Origin: Marinilabiliales bacterium
GTDB taxonomy: Bacteria; Bacteroidota; Bacteroidia; Bacteroidales; BM523
Length of the DNA: 8,328 bases
Assembly (NCBI GenBank): GCA_002869425.1
Contig: PKSZ01000448.1
Coordinates: forward strand, 1-8,328
Direction: 5' to 3'
Shown here in pieces: positions 1-8,203 of the stretch. The position numbers and the translations under genes were made by a program. Below the pieces are notes generated by a model. It made no database searches. It saw only the letters and a list, made by a program, of their open reading frames with translations, and was not told the origin of the DNA. Position 1 is the stretch's first letter. Every line of letters begins with the position of its first letter.

Positions 1-3000
1 TTGTTGTTAATTCAATAGATACAGAACCACTATCTGCATCTTCCTGGCTGGCAACATAGCTTACCTCCAAAGCTGTGTCACTAGGCATAAAGTAACCCGT
101 TCCTGAACTTGTCCAAACACCTGTAGTTGTTGCTCCCCAAATGGTTCCAGAAAGACTAATCTCACTATTATTTGCACAAACCGTTGCATCTGCATTCACA
201 GCAACGTGAGGTCCTGGTGTTATGGTTACGTTCATCGTATCAAAAGCAGCCTGACATCCATCATATTCCGGAGTAGATAAAATAAACTGCAAACTTCCTG
301 CTGTTGTATCTTCATTACTAAATACATAATATGCATTTAGGGATTCATTGTTCGGCATGTAAAATCCGGTACCCATTGTTTGCCAATTTCCGGAACCCAG
401 TCCACCCTGAATTGAGCCTTCAAATTGAACATATGAGTTGGCACATACCACCTGATCCGGTCCGGCATAAACAATGGGCTCAGGAACAAAACTTAGTGAT
501 ATCGAATCACGCTCAGCCAAACAATCGCCGTTATTGGTTGATGTTAATTTAATAAATACTTCACCCAATAAAGTATCATATGAACTAGGCAAGTAAGAAA
601 CAGTAAGAGATTCATTATCCGGATTAAAGCTTCCGGAACCTGATGTACTCCAGACTCCTGTTGTTGTTTGATTTGTTATTATTCCCTGTAATTCAACTAC
701 TGGATTATCTGTACAAAAAACAAGATCATCACCTGCATTCACATAGGGTGCAGGATGTATCACAAGCTCGATAGAATCACTAACAGGACAACTAAAGGTT
801 GAAGTTAAAGTAAGCATAACCTGACCTATGGCTGTATCTTGATTACTAGGAATATAAGAACAATTTAACGTATTGGCATCCGGAACAAACTGTCCTGTAC
901 CACTGGTAGTCCAGACTCCTGTTGAAGCACTTCCTGAAACAATTCCACTCAATTGAATCTGAGCATTATTAGCGCAAACTTCCTGATCTGCACCTGCTTC
1001 AACCGTTGGATGTGGAGTAAAAGAAACATTAAGATTATCTGATACTGCAATACAATTATCATTGTTGGTAGTTGTCAGAATCAATACAACAGCCCCGTCA
1101 ACAGTATCCTGGGCTGATGGAATATAAACTGCATCAAGCGTTACATTATCCGGTGAAAATGTACCCGTTCCTGTTGTGGTCCACTCTGCTGTTGTTGCGC
1201 TTGCAGAAAGAACTCCATTCAATTGGACATTATCTCCATTACACACATACTGATCTTCTCCTGCATCAACTTCAGGAGCAGGAGTTATAATTAAATCCAA
1301 TGTATCGTATTCCGGATAACACATACCATTCTGTGTAGATGTCAGATAAAGGTTTATAAAAGCATCAGAAATATCATTTAATGCCGGAATATAACTTGTA
1401 GATAAATTCGTATTGGTTGGAATGAAAGAACCACTTCCTGTTGTATTCCATATTCCTGTGGTTGATCCTGCAGAAACAACACCGTTAAGATACACATCTG
1501 CATTATTTGCACAAACTGTCTGATCTTCACCTGCAAATACATAAGGTGCAGGCGTAAAAGAATAAACTACCGTATCCTTTTTCTCAATGCAAGCATCTGT
1601 TGAAGTAAGGATAAACTGAACAAAGCCATTAGAAGTATCGGCTGAACTTGGATAATACATGGCCTCCAACTCTGTTTCTGAAGGAGAGAAAGTACCGCTG
1701 CCATCGGTTTCCCAAACTCCTGTAGATGCACCTCCAGTTACACTACCATGCAATAAAATATCTGCATTGTTTGAACAGAAAGTATAATCGATACCTGCGT
1801 TAACAACAGGGATGGAAGTCATTGTAATATGCACTGAATCGCTTACAGCGATACAATTACCATAATTTGTACTGCTAAGAGTTAAGTATACAGAAGCATT
1901 AATGCTATCCTGAGATGACCTCACATACTGGGCATTAAGTGTATTTGCGTCAGGAAGGAAATAGCCATCTCCTGAACTGGACCATTGGCCAGTTAGTGTT
2001 GCGCCAGAAACCATTCCATCCAGATTAACAGTAAGCTGATCGATACAAATTAATTGATCGACTCCGGCATTGACCTGCGGTATTGGAGTAAAATTAATAT
2101 TTAATGAATCAACTATTTCACAAGCATTTGTAGAAGTAAGATACAATACTATTCCACTTTCAGCAGTATCATCAGCCGAAGGAATATAAGAAACAGCAAG
2201 GGCCGTATCTGCAGGAGAAAAAGTACCTGAGCCGCTTGTTGTCCACAAACCAGTTGATGTTGCACCAGAAACAATTCCTGTCAATTGCACGTCCAGATTA
2301 TTCAAACAAATATCCTGGTCTGCACCAGCCTGAACTACCGGCAAGTCTGTTAAATGCACTAAAAAGCTATCAGCAGAAGCAATACAACCTCCATTGTTGG
2401 TTGATGTAAGCGTCATCCAAACCGAACCATTGCTGGTGTCAGCCTCTGATGGCACATATTGCCCATTCAGCACTTCATCAGAGGGGATAAAACTTCCAGT
2501 ACCTGAACTTGTCCATATTCCGGTACTTCCTCCACCGCCAATTGATCCGTCTAAGTTTACATTATGACCTTTACAAACAATCTGATCGGAACCTGCTTCT
2601 GCAATTGGAGAGGATGTAATGGTAACAGTTAAAGAATCAACAACTGCATTACAATCTCCATTTTGTGAAGAAGTCAAATAAAGAACAACATTACCTAAAG
2701 TTGTATCCTGGCTATCAGGAATATAAACAGCATCCAATGTAGTATCTGAAGGTGTAAAAATACCGTTTCCAGAACCAGACAAGATGCCAGTTGTTGAAAT
2801 ACCTGTAACGCTTCCATTCAACTGCACATCACTGTTGTTGGCACATACTGAAATATCATTTCCAGCTTCAACAATTGGGGCAGAATTGATATCAACATAC
2901 ATGGTATCCCTTTCAACCAGGCATCCTCCCACATTGGTTGATTCAAGAACAAACATGAGATTTCCTGCCGTTGTATCAGCGGTGCTGAAAATGTATTGTC

Positions 3001-5032
3001 CATCCAGGCTAGCATTGTCCGGAACAAATGTTCCCGTACCATTGGTAAGCCAAACTCCTGTTCCCGGTGTTCCATTAACGACACCTTCAAACTGAACCGG
3101 ATTACTGGCACATAAAACCTGATCTTCACCTGCATATACTGTAGGTGCAGGAGTAAATATAATTATTGCAGTATCTGAAACAACATTACAATTGTTATTA
3201 TCAGTAGAAGTCAAAATTACCAGAACAGAACCATCAGCTGTATCCTGATCACTTGGAATATAAGAAGTTACCAAAGATGTGTTGTCAGGCGAAAAAGTAC
3301 CTGTACCAAGTGTTTGCCATTCACCCTGAGATGCTCCGGCAGAGACAATACCATTCAAGTCTGCTATCGGATTTGTAATGCAAACATATATTGTATCGCC
3401 TGCATAAACATACGGTGCAGGTGTAATTTCTAAATTCAAAGAATCTCTGACTTCAAAACATAATCCATTATTCGTTGTAACCAGGGTAAGCATAACATCA
3501 CCTGTTATAGTATCTAAAGCACTTGGAATGTATGTTGCAGATAAACTACTGGAATCCGGACTAAAAATTCCTGTGCCATTGGTTGTCCAATAACCCGTTT
3601 GTGTTCCTCCTGAAATAGAACCACTTAAATCGGCACTTGCATTGTTTGCACACACAGAAATATCGCTACCCGCTTCGGCATAAATACCCGGTTTTACGAC
3701 TGTAACATCAATTGTGTCGTAGACTGCCAGACAAAGAGCATTGTTTGTTGATTCCAATATTAGAGCGAGACTACTGGATAGAGTATCATCAGCGCTCAAT
3801 GTATATACAGAAGACAAATCCGTATCATTTGAAAAATTACCTGTTCCTGTGCTGCTCCAAATTCCTGTATTGGTATTACCAAAAACGACTCCTGAAAGAT
3901 CCAATATATCTTCATTTGCACAAGTTGTTAAATCCTGACCTGCATTCACATATATTCCCTCTTCAATGGTTAGAATCATTGTATCTGAAACTGAATTACA
4001 GGTTCCTATATTTGTTGGTGTCAGAATGAATTCAATTGTTCCGGTTATCGTATCCTGCCCTGACGGAATATACATGGCTTGTAAATTAGAAGAGTCAGGA
4101 ACGAATTGTCCTGTTCCGTTACAGGACCATACTGCAGTATTTGTAGCTCCATAAGCGATTCCTTCCAACTGAATATTCGCATTGTTAGCACAAACCGTTT
4201 GATCATCGCCCGCAAACACGTAAGGTGCAGGTGTAATTTCTAATTCCAGTGAATCTTTAACAGCCAGACATCCTCCATTATTTGTAGATTGTAAATATAA
4301 AGTTACACCACCTAATGCTGTATCAGCATTGCTTGGTATATATGTAGCACACAATGTATGACTATTCGGCATAAAACTTCCGGATCCACTTGTTGACCAT
4401 TCTGCTGTGCCAGATGAACTCGAAACAATGCCATTTAATAATATATCTGCATTATTTGCACAAGCCACCTGATCTGTTCCTGCCTGAACTACTGGCGATG
4501 AAGTTATTGTTACGAATACAGTATCTCTAACTATATCACAAATTCCATTATTTGTTGAATTTAGCACCAATGAAATTGTGCCCGCTGCAGTATCTGCACT
4601 ACTAGGGATATATGATGCAGCCATATCAAATTCGGATGGACTAAAAGTTCCTGTACCACTACTTGTCCATTCTCCTGTATTTGTGCTTCCCGAAATGTTT
4701 CCATCCAAATCAATGGTTGCATTATTGGCACATACTGTAACATTCTCTCCAGCATCCACATAAATACCAGGAAGAACAGTAATCTCAGTAAAATCATAAG
4801 CTGCACTACATGGACCAGTTGGATCATCAGTAGATATTGTTAATATTACTGTTCCATTAGTTTCATCAGTAGTTCCTGGTGTATATACTGCATTTTCAAA
4901 GGATACATTATCAAATACACCATCACCAGGTGACGACCATAATATTGAAGTAGCGCCACCACCATATGAACCTGCCAAGGCGATTCCGTTTCCTGCGCAA
5001 ATGGTATCATCAGGGCCTGCACTAACCGTTGG
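1..5032 (-). repeat. Block A: 19 tandem type A Ig-like repeats of 87-90 residues
   Basis: Unit starts (minus strand, residue four before the A of AG): A1 5032, A2 4765, A3 4495, A4 4225, A5 3955, A6 3685, A7 3415, A8 3145, A9 2878, A10 2608, A11 2341, A12 2080, A13 1810, A14 1546, A15 1276, A16 1009, A17 748, A18 478, A19 211 (partial). Ten of the 18 complete units are exactly 270 bases. Landmarks are AGxDQ, VCANN, LxG, TGxWxT, GTGxFxP, YIPS, DT and NNGxC. The sequence between landmarks varies widely, so this is an old, diverged array held to a common fold rather than a recent expansion. The repeats resemble PKD- or Ig-like modules of large Bacteroidota surface proteins; the exact Pfam family cannot be assigned by eye. 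Confidence 0.9.
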
Positions 5033-5068
5033 TATTGGGTCGATAATAACTACAGATGAATCAATTTC
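1..5068 (-). CDS. Tandem Ig-like repeat protein, downstream segment with 19 type A repeats (partial)
   Basis: The frame is open for 1689 codons from just after the TAA at 5069-5071 to the left edge, with no stop. The first residues (EIDSSVVIIDP) finish the last strand of the preceding B repeat; then 18 complete type A repeats and a 70-codon partial one follow. A consensus unit runs PxVxAGxDQxVCANN, xIxLxGxVSG, TGxWxTSGTGxFxP, LxAxYIPSxxDT, GxVxLxLTSTNNGxC, DSLxVTITP. The Trp is present in 18 of 19 units and a Cys pair in every complete unit. No start codon with a ribosome site lies near the stop; the first in-frame ATG (4622-4624) is mid-repeat, and a TTG at 4976-4978 is also internal. This argues for continuation of the upstream gene. 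The C-terminus, where a type IX sorting or gliding-associated domain would be expected in Bacteroidota, is beyond the left edge. Confidence 0.8.
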
Positions 5069-5284
5069 TTATGCACATCCATTGGCTGCTGCAATTGTAT
5101 TATACACTGTATAAGAGCCAGCCATACTCGATGATAAATTAATCTTACCTGTATTGTTGTCAGTAAAATTTAAACCCAATGGATTGACTGAAAAAACACC
5201 TTTAATTGCACCTGTTTGCATTACTGGCAAAGGGTTAATTGCAAACTCACAGAAAGGATCATTATAATCGAATGCCCCATCAGG
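5042..5284 (-). repeat. Variant B repeat 13, last unit before the block switch, truncated by TAA
   Basis: This is the sister of B repeat 3: it begins DGAFDYNDPFCEFAINPLP, continues with VFSVNPLG and TGKINLSSS, and ends YNTIAAANGCA. The linker before it ends ITITEAP, matching ITITDSP before unit 3. Directly after GCA comes TAA (5069-5071), then EIDSSVVIIDP, which matches the final strand of unit 3 (AETSSVTIQA). The stop thus falls inside the domain fold, just after the second Cys, and not at its end. Confidence 0.85.
5069..5071 (-). other. In-frame TAA stop inside the last B repeat
   Basis: The minus strand reads AAT GGA TGT GCA TAA GAA ATT GAT. The sister unit B3 reads GGT TGT GCT GAA GTT at the equivalent place, so TAA most simply replaces GAA by one G to T change. 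The rest of the domain strand and then 19 more repeats follow in frame. Confidence 0.9.
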
Positions 5285-8200
5285 CGCTTCAGTAATTGTT
5301 ATATTTTGAGTTAATGCATTAGAACATGTTCCGGATGTTGTATAAGTTACGGAATAATTACCCGGCAAACCAGCATCTGCATCAACAATACCCGTTAAGG
5401 CATCAAGAGATAAGTTCCCCGTTGATTCATTAAAAACACCACCAATAGTTCCTGAAATAACCGGAACCGGATCTATACCTGATTCACAGTAACTAGCTGA
5501 TGAGTAGGTAAAAGCAGGATTCTCTTCCTCCAGTATGTTTACAACCCAATCATATGAATTGCTACAAGTTCCTGAAGTTGTATAATTCACCAAATAGTTT
5601 CCTACTGTACTTGAAGATAAATCTATCAGACCTGTAATAACATTGACATCCACATTTCCTGTAAGCTCAGTAAAACTTCCACCCGAAGTTCCTGTAATTG
5701 TTGGAAGCGGATCTAAATCTCCTTTGCAAAAGCTTGTATCGTTGTAATAAAAATAGGGTTGATCTTCTGCTACTATACTGATTTCAAAAGATTGACTATT
5801 TGCACAAGCACCGGTAGTTGTGTAAGAGACATCGTAGCTACCTGCAGTGCTTGCTGAAAGATCAATCTCACCTGTTCCTGTATCTATGAAAACAAGACCT
5901 GCTGTACTACTAAATGTTCCGCCACCTGTTCCTGTTATTATTGCCAGCGGATCTGTATCTCCCTGACAATAACTATTCGATCCATAGCTAAACGATGGAT
6001 CATCCTCCCCAACTATGCTAACACTTACCGTACTGCTATTGCTACAAGTACCCGGTGTGGTATATTCAACTGTATAAGGGCTGCCAATACTACTCGATGA
6101 CAAGTCAATCAAACCACTATTGCTATTGATTGTTAAATTTCCACTCAAATCACTAAATGTTCCTCCGCCTGTGCCTGTTATCGTGGCCAATGGGTCACTT
6201 CCACCCTGACAATAACTCGCCTGTGAATAACTAAATGCAGGGTTCTCCTCCGCAAGTATGCTTACATTTACTGTACTGCTGTTTGGACAAGTGCCGCTTG
6301 TGGCATAACTCACCGAATAAACACTACCTGATGTGCTGGCTGAAAGATCTATTTCACCGGTTCCTGTATCTAAAAATACAAGACCTGCTGTACTACTAAA
6401 AGTTCCACCGCCAGTTCCTGTTATGGTTGCCAAAGGATCGGAATCACCCTGGCAATAACTTGTTGAACTATAACCAAAGGATGGATCATCTTCGCCAACT
6501 ACAGTTATTTCCCACGTACTTCCTATGGGACACATGCCACTTGTGGTATACTGAACAGTATAAGGACCACCGGCTGTACTTCCTGATAAATCAATCAGAC
6601 CTGTACTTGAGTTTATACTTAAATTGCCTGATGCTTCACTGAAAGTTCCACCTGTTGTTCCCGTTATGGTTGCCAATGGATCCGAATCGCCCTGACAATA
6701 GCTAGTAGCACTATAACTAAACGAGGGATCATCTTCAATAATCGTAATATTAAAAGTACTGCTATTACTACATGTACCCGGAGTTGTGTATGATACTGTA
6801 TAAGGACCTCCTGGGGTACTCAATGATAAATCAAGTTCTCCTGTTAAAGCATCAATACTCAGATTACCTGTGGCTTCACTAAAGGTTCCTCCTAAAGTTC
6901 CTGTGATGGCAGGTGTTGGATCAACTCCTCCCTGGCAATAGGTATTGGATGCATAGCTGAACGAGGGATCTTCTTCGGCTTCTACACTTACATTATAAGT
7001 ACTGCTATTGCTACAGGTTCCCCCGGTAGTATAAGTTACTGTATAAGGTCCTCCTGCTGTACTGGATGACAAGTCTATCAAACCTGTTTCTGCAGTAATA
7101 TTTAAATTCCCACTTGCTTCACTAAAAGTTCCGCCTGTTGTACCTGTTATGGTAGCCAAGGGGTCGGAATCACCCTGGCAATAACTATTCGCACTATAGC
7201 TAAACGATGGATCTTCTTCTGATAGAACACTTAAATTTTCTGTACTGCTATTTGGACAGGTTCCACTCGTTGTATACGTAACTGAATATGGGCCTCCTGT
7301 TGTACTGGCTGACAAATCTATTTCGCCTGTGCCGGTATCAATAAAAACCAAACCGGCTGCTCCGCTGAATGTACCGCCTCCTGTTCCACTTATCGTTGCC
7401 AACGGATCTGCATCGCCCTGACAATATGATGCCTGACTATAACTGATTGAAGGATCGTCAATTGCCTGAATTGTTACACTGCTTGTTTCCGCAACTTCAG
7501 CACAACCACCCGAAGCAACAATTGTATTGGTTACAGTATATGTACCCGGAGTACTTGCCGTAAGGTCTATTTTACCTGTGTTTACATTTACAAAAACAAT
7601 CCCTGCCGGGTTAGCAGAAAAAGAACCGGCACTTGCTCCCGGATCAAAAGTTGGCAAAGGATTTACTCCTTGTTCACAAAATGGTTCTGCATATGAAAAT
7701 GCAGCTTGAGGAGAATCCGTTATTGTAATATCAACATCCGATGTATTTGCACAAGTTCCAGTAGTGCTGTAAGTTACTGTATACGGACCACCCAAAGTGG
7801 AAGCTGAAAGATCAATTTCGCCTGTTCCTGTATCCAGAAATACCAAACCTGCAGGTCCGCTAAAGCTACCTCCTCCTGTTCCACTTATGGTTGCTAGAGG
7901 ATCAATTCCCGACTGACAATAAGAAGCTGAAGAATATGAAAAGGAAGGATCATCTTCCAAAACAATACTCACATTATCTGTAGTACTATTGGAACATGCA
8001 CCTCCGGTTGTATACGTTATCGCGTATGGACCGCCAACTGTACTTGCTAACAGATCAATTTCACCAGTAGATACATCTGCGAACACAATACCTGCAGGAC
8101 CAGAAAATGTTCCACCAGACGTTCCCGTAATATTAGCCAAAGGATCAGACTCAGCCTGACAATAAGATGCGCTGGCATAGGAAAATGAAGGATCTTCCTC
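5069..8200 (-). CDS. Tandem Ig-like repeat protein, middle segment with 13 type B repeats
   Basis: This is an open segment of 1043 codons between the two TAA codons. The first start-like codon in frame is TTG at 8138-8140, but it is the Leu of a DPLANITG motif inside a repeat, has no plausible ribosome site, and is not a believable start. The segment holds 13 units of 80-84 residues, each with SYCQG near the start, DPLATITGTGGGTF, a TGxIDLS core, YTV.YTTSGTC and an acidic linker EDDP or EENP. Units 3 and 13 are a distinct subtype (FCE, INPLP, TGKI, GGCA). Composition is rich in Ser, Thr, Gly and Asp and very poor in Lys and Met, as in exported stalk domains. A structural or adhesive role at the cell surface is inferred; no catalytic motif is visible. 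The stop at 5069-5071 truncates the last strand of unit 13, so it is not a natural domain end. Confidence 0.8.
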   Translation of the reverse strand, partial: EEDPSFSYASASYCQAESDPLANITGTSGGTFSGPAGIVFADVSTGEIDLLASTVGGPYAITYTTGGACSNSTTDNVSIVLEDDPSFSYSSASYCQSGIDPLATISGTGGGSFSGPAGLVFLDTGTGEIDLSASTLGGPYTVTYSTTGTCANTSDVDITITDSPQAAFSYAEPFCEQGVNPLPTFDPGASAGSFSANPAGIVFVNVNTGKIDLTASTPGTYTVTNTIVASGGCAEVAETSSVTIQAIDDPSISYSQASYCQGDADPLATISGTGGGTFSGAAGLVFIDTGTGEIDLSASTTGGPYSVTYTTSGTCPNSSTENLSVLSEEDPSFSYSANSYCQGDSDPLATITGTTGGTFSEASGNLNITAETGLIDLSSSTAGGPYTVTYTTGGTCSNSSTYNVSVEAEEDPSFSYASNTYCQGGVDPTPAITGTLGGTFSEATGNLSIDALTGELDLSLSTPGGPYTVSYTTPGTCSNSSTFNITIIEDDPSFSYSATSYCQGDSDPLATITGTTGGTFSEASGNLSINSSTGLIDLSGSTAGGPYTVQYTTSGMCPIGSTWEITVVGEDDPSFGYSSTSYCQGDSDPLATITGTGGGTFSSTAGLVFLDTGTGEIDLSASTSGSVYSVSYATSGTCPNSSTVNVSILAEENPAFSYSQASYCQGGSDPLATITGTGGGTFSDLSGNLTINSNSGLIDLSSSSIGSPYTVEYTTPGTCSNSSTVSVSIVGEDDPSFSYGSNSYCQGDTDPLAIITGTGGGTFSSTAGLVFIDTGTGEIDLSASTAGSYDVSYTTTGACANSQSFEISIVAEDQPYFYYNDTSFCKGDLDPLPTITGTSGGSFTELTGNVDVNVITGLIDLSSSTVGNYLVNYTTSGTCSNSYDWVVNILEEENPAFTYSSASYCESGIDPVPVISGTIGGVFNESTGNLSLDALTGIVDADAGLPGNYSVTYTTSGTCSNALTQNITITEAPDGAFDYNDPFCEFAINPLPVMQTGAIKGVFSVNPLGLNFTDNNTGKINLSSSMAGSYTVYNTIAAANGCA
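5842..5892 (+). repeat. 51-bp exact direct repeat, copy 2
   Basis: This copy lies in B unit 10. It matches 8278-8328 base for base, including third codon positions. The flank at 5841 differs. The sequence that follows (acaagacctgctgtactac, 5892 onward) is shared in turn with unit B8: 5892-5914 equals 6378-6400 over 23 bases. Confidence 0.9.
7460..7711 (-). repeat. Variant B repeat 3 (FCE/NPLP/TGKI subtype)
   Basis: This 84-residue unit departs from the standard B repeat: it begins AAFSYAEPFCEQGVNPLP, has PGASAGSFSANPAG in place of TGTGGGTFS, reads TGKIDL rather than TGEIDL, and ends with TNTIVASGGCAEVAE instead of YTTSGTC. It is preceded by a linker ending ITITDSP rather than the usual acidic EDD. 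Only unit B13 shares this pattern. The codon aligned with the TAA of B13 is GAA (Glu) at 7496-7498. Confidence 0.85.
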
Positions 8201-8203
8201 TTA
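8201..8203 (-). other. In-frame TAA stop in the B0/B1 linker
   Basis: The minus strand reads AGT ATT GGC TAA GAG GAA GAT CCT, that is SIG, stop, EEDP. Sister units have SIVGEDDP, SILAEENP, SVLSEEDP or NILEEENP here. The frame is unchanged across it. One base change from GAA (Glu), TCA (Ser) or TTA (Leu) would give this TAA; both Glu and Ser are used at this position in sister units. Confidence 0.9.

Noticed and set aside
331..4154. Plus-strand open frames in block A (331-552, 1072-1290, 2784-3095, 3712-4029, 3741-3938, 3966-4154)
   Set aside because: They lie antisense to the continuous repeat frame, show no family features or ribosome sites, and their repetitive text mirrors the repeats on the other strand.
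2818..4827. Minus-strand frames 2818-3135 and 4561-4827
   Set aside because: They are out of phase with the repeat frame; the in-phase translation of the same bases gives clean A repeats (A8-A9 and A1-A3).
5030..5075. Intergenic region with terminator or promoter between two genes at the block border
   Set aside because: The bases after the stop encode the remaining strand of B13 and then A1; no hairpin with a T-run, no promoter-like spacing and no start codon with ribosome site were seen.
4578..7709. Plus-strand frames 4578-4763, 6427-6642 and 7527-7709
   Set aside because: They are antisense shadows of A and B repeats, with no homology signal or start context.
8138..8140. TTG as the start of the middle coding segment
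   Set aside because: It codes the Leu of the conserved DPLA motif in the middle of repeat B1; in-frame repeat sequence continues upstream to the TAA at 8201.
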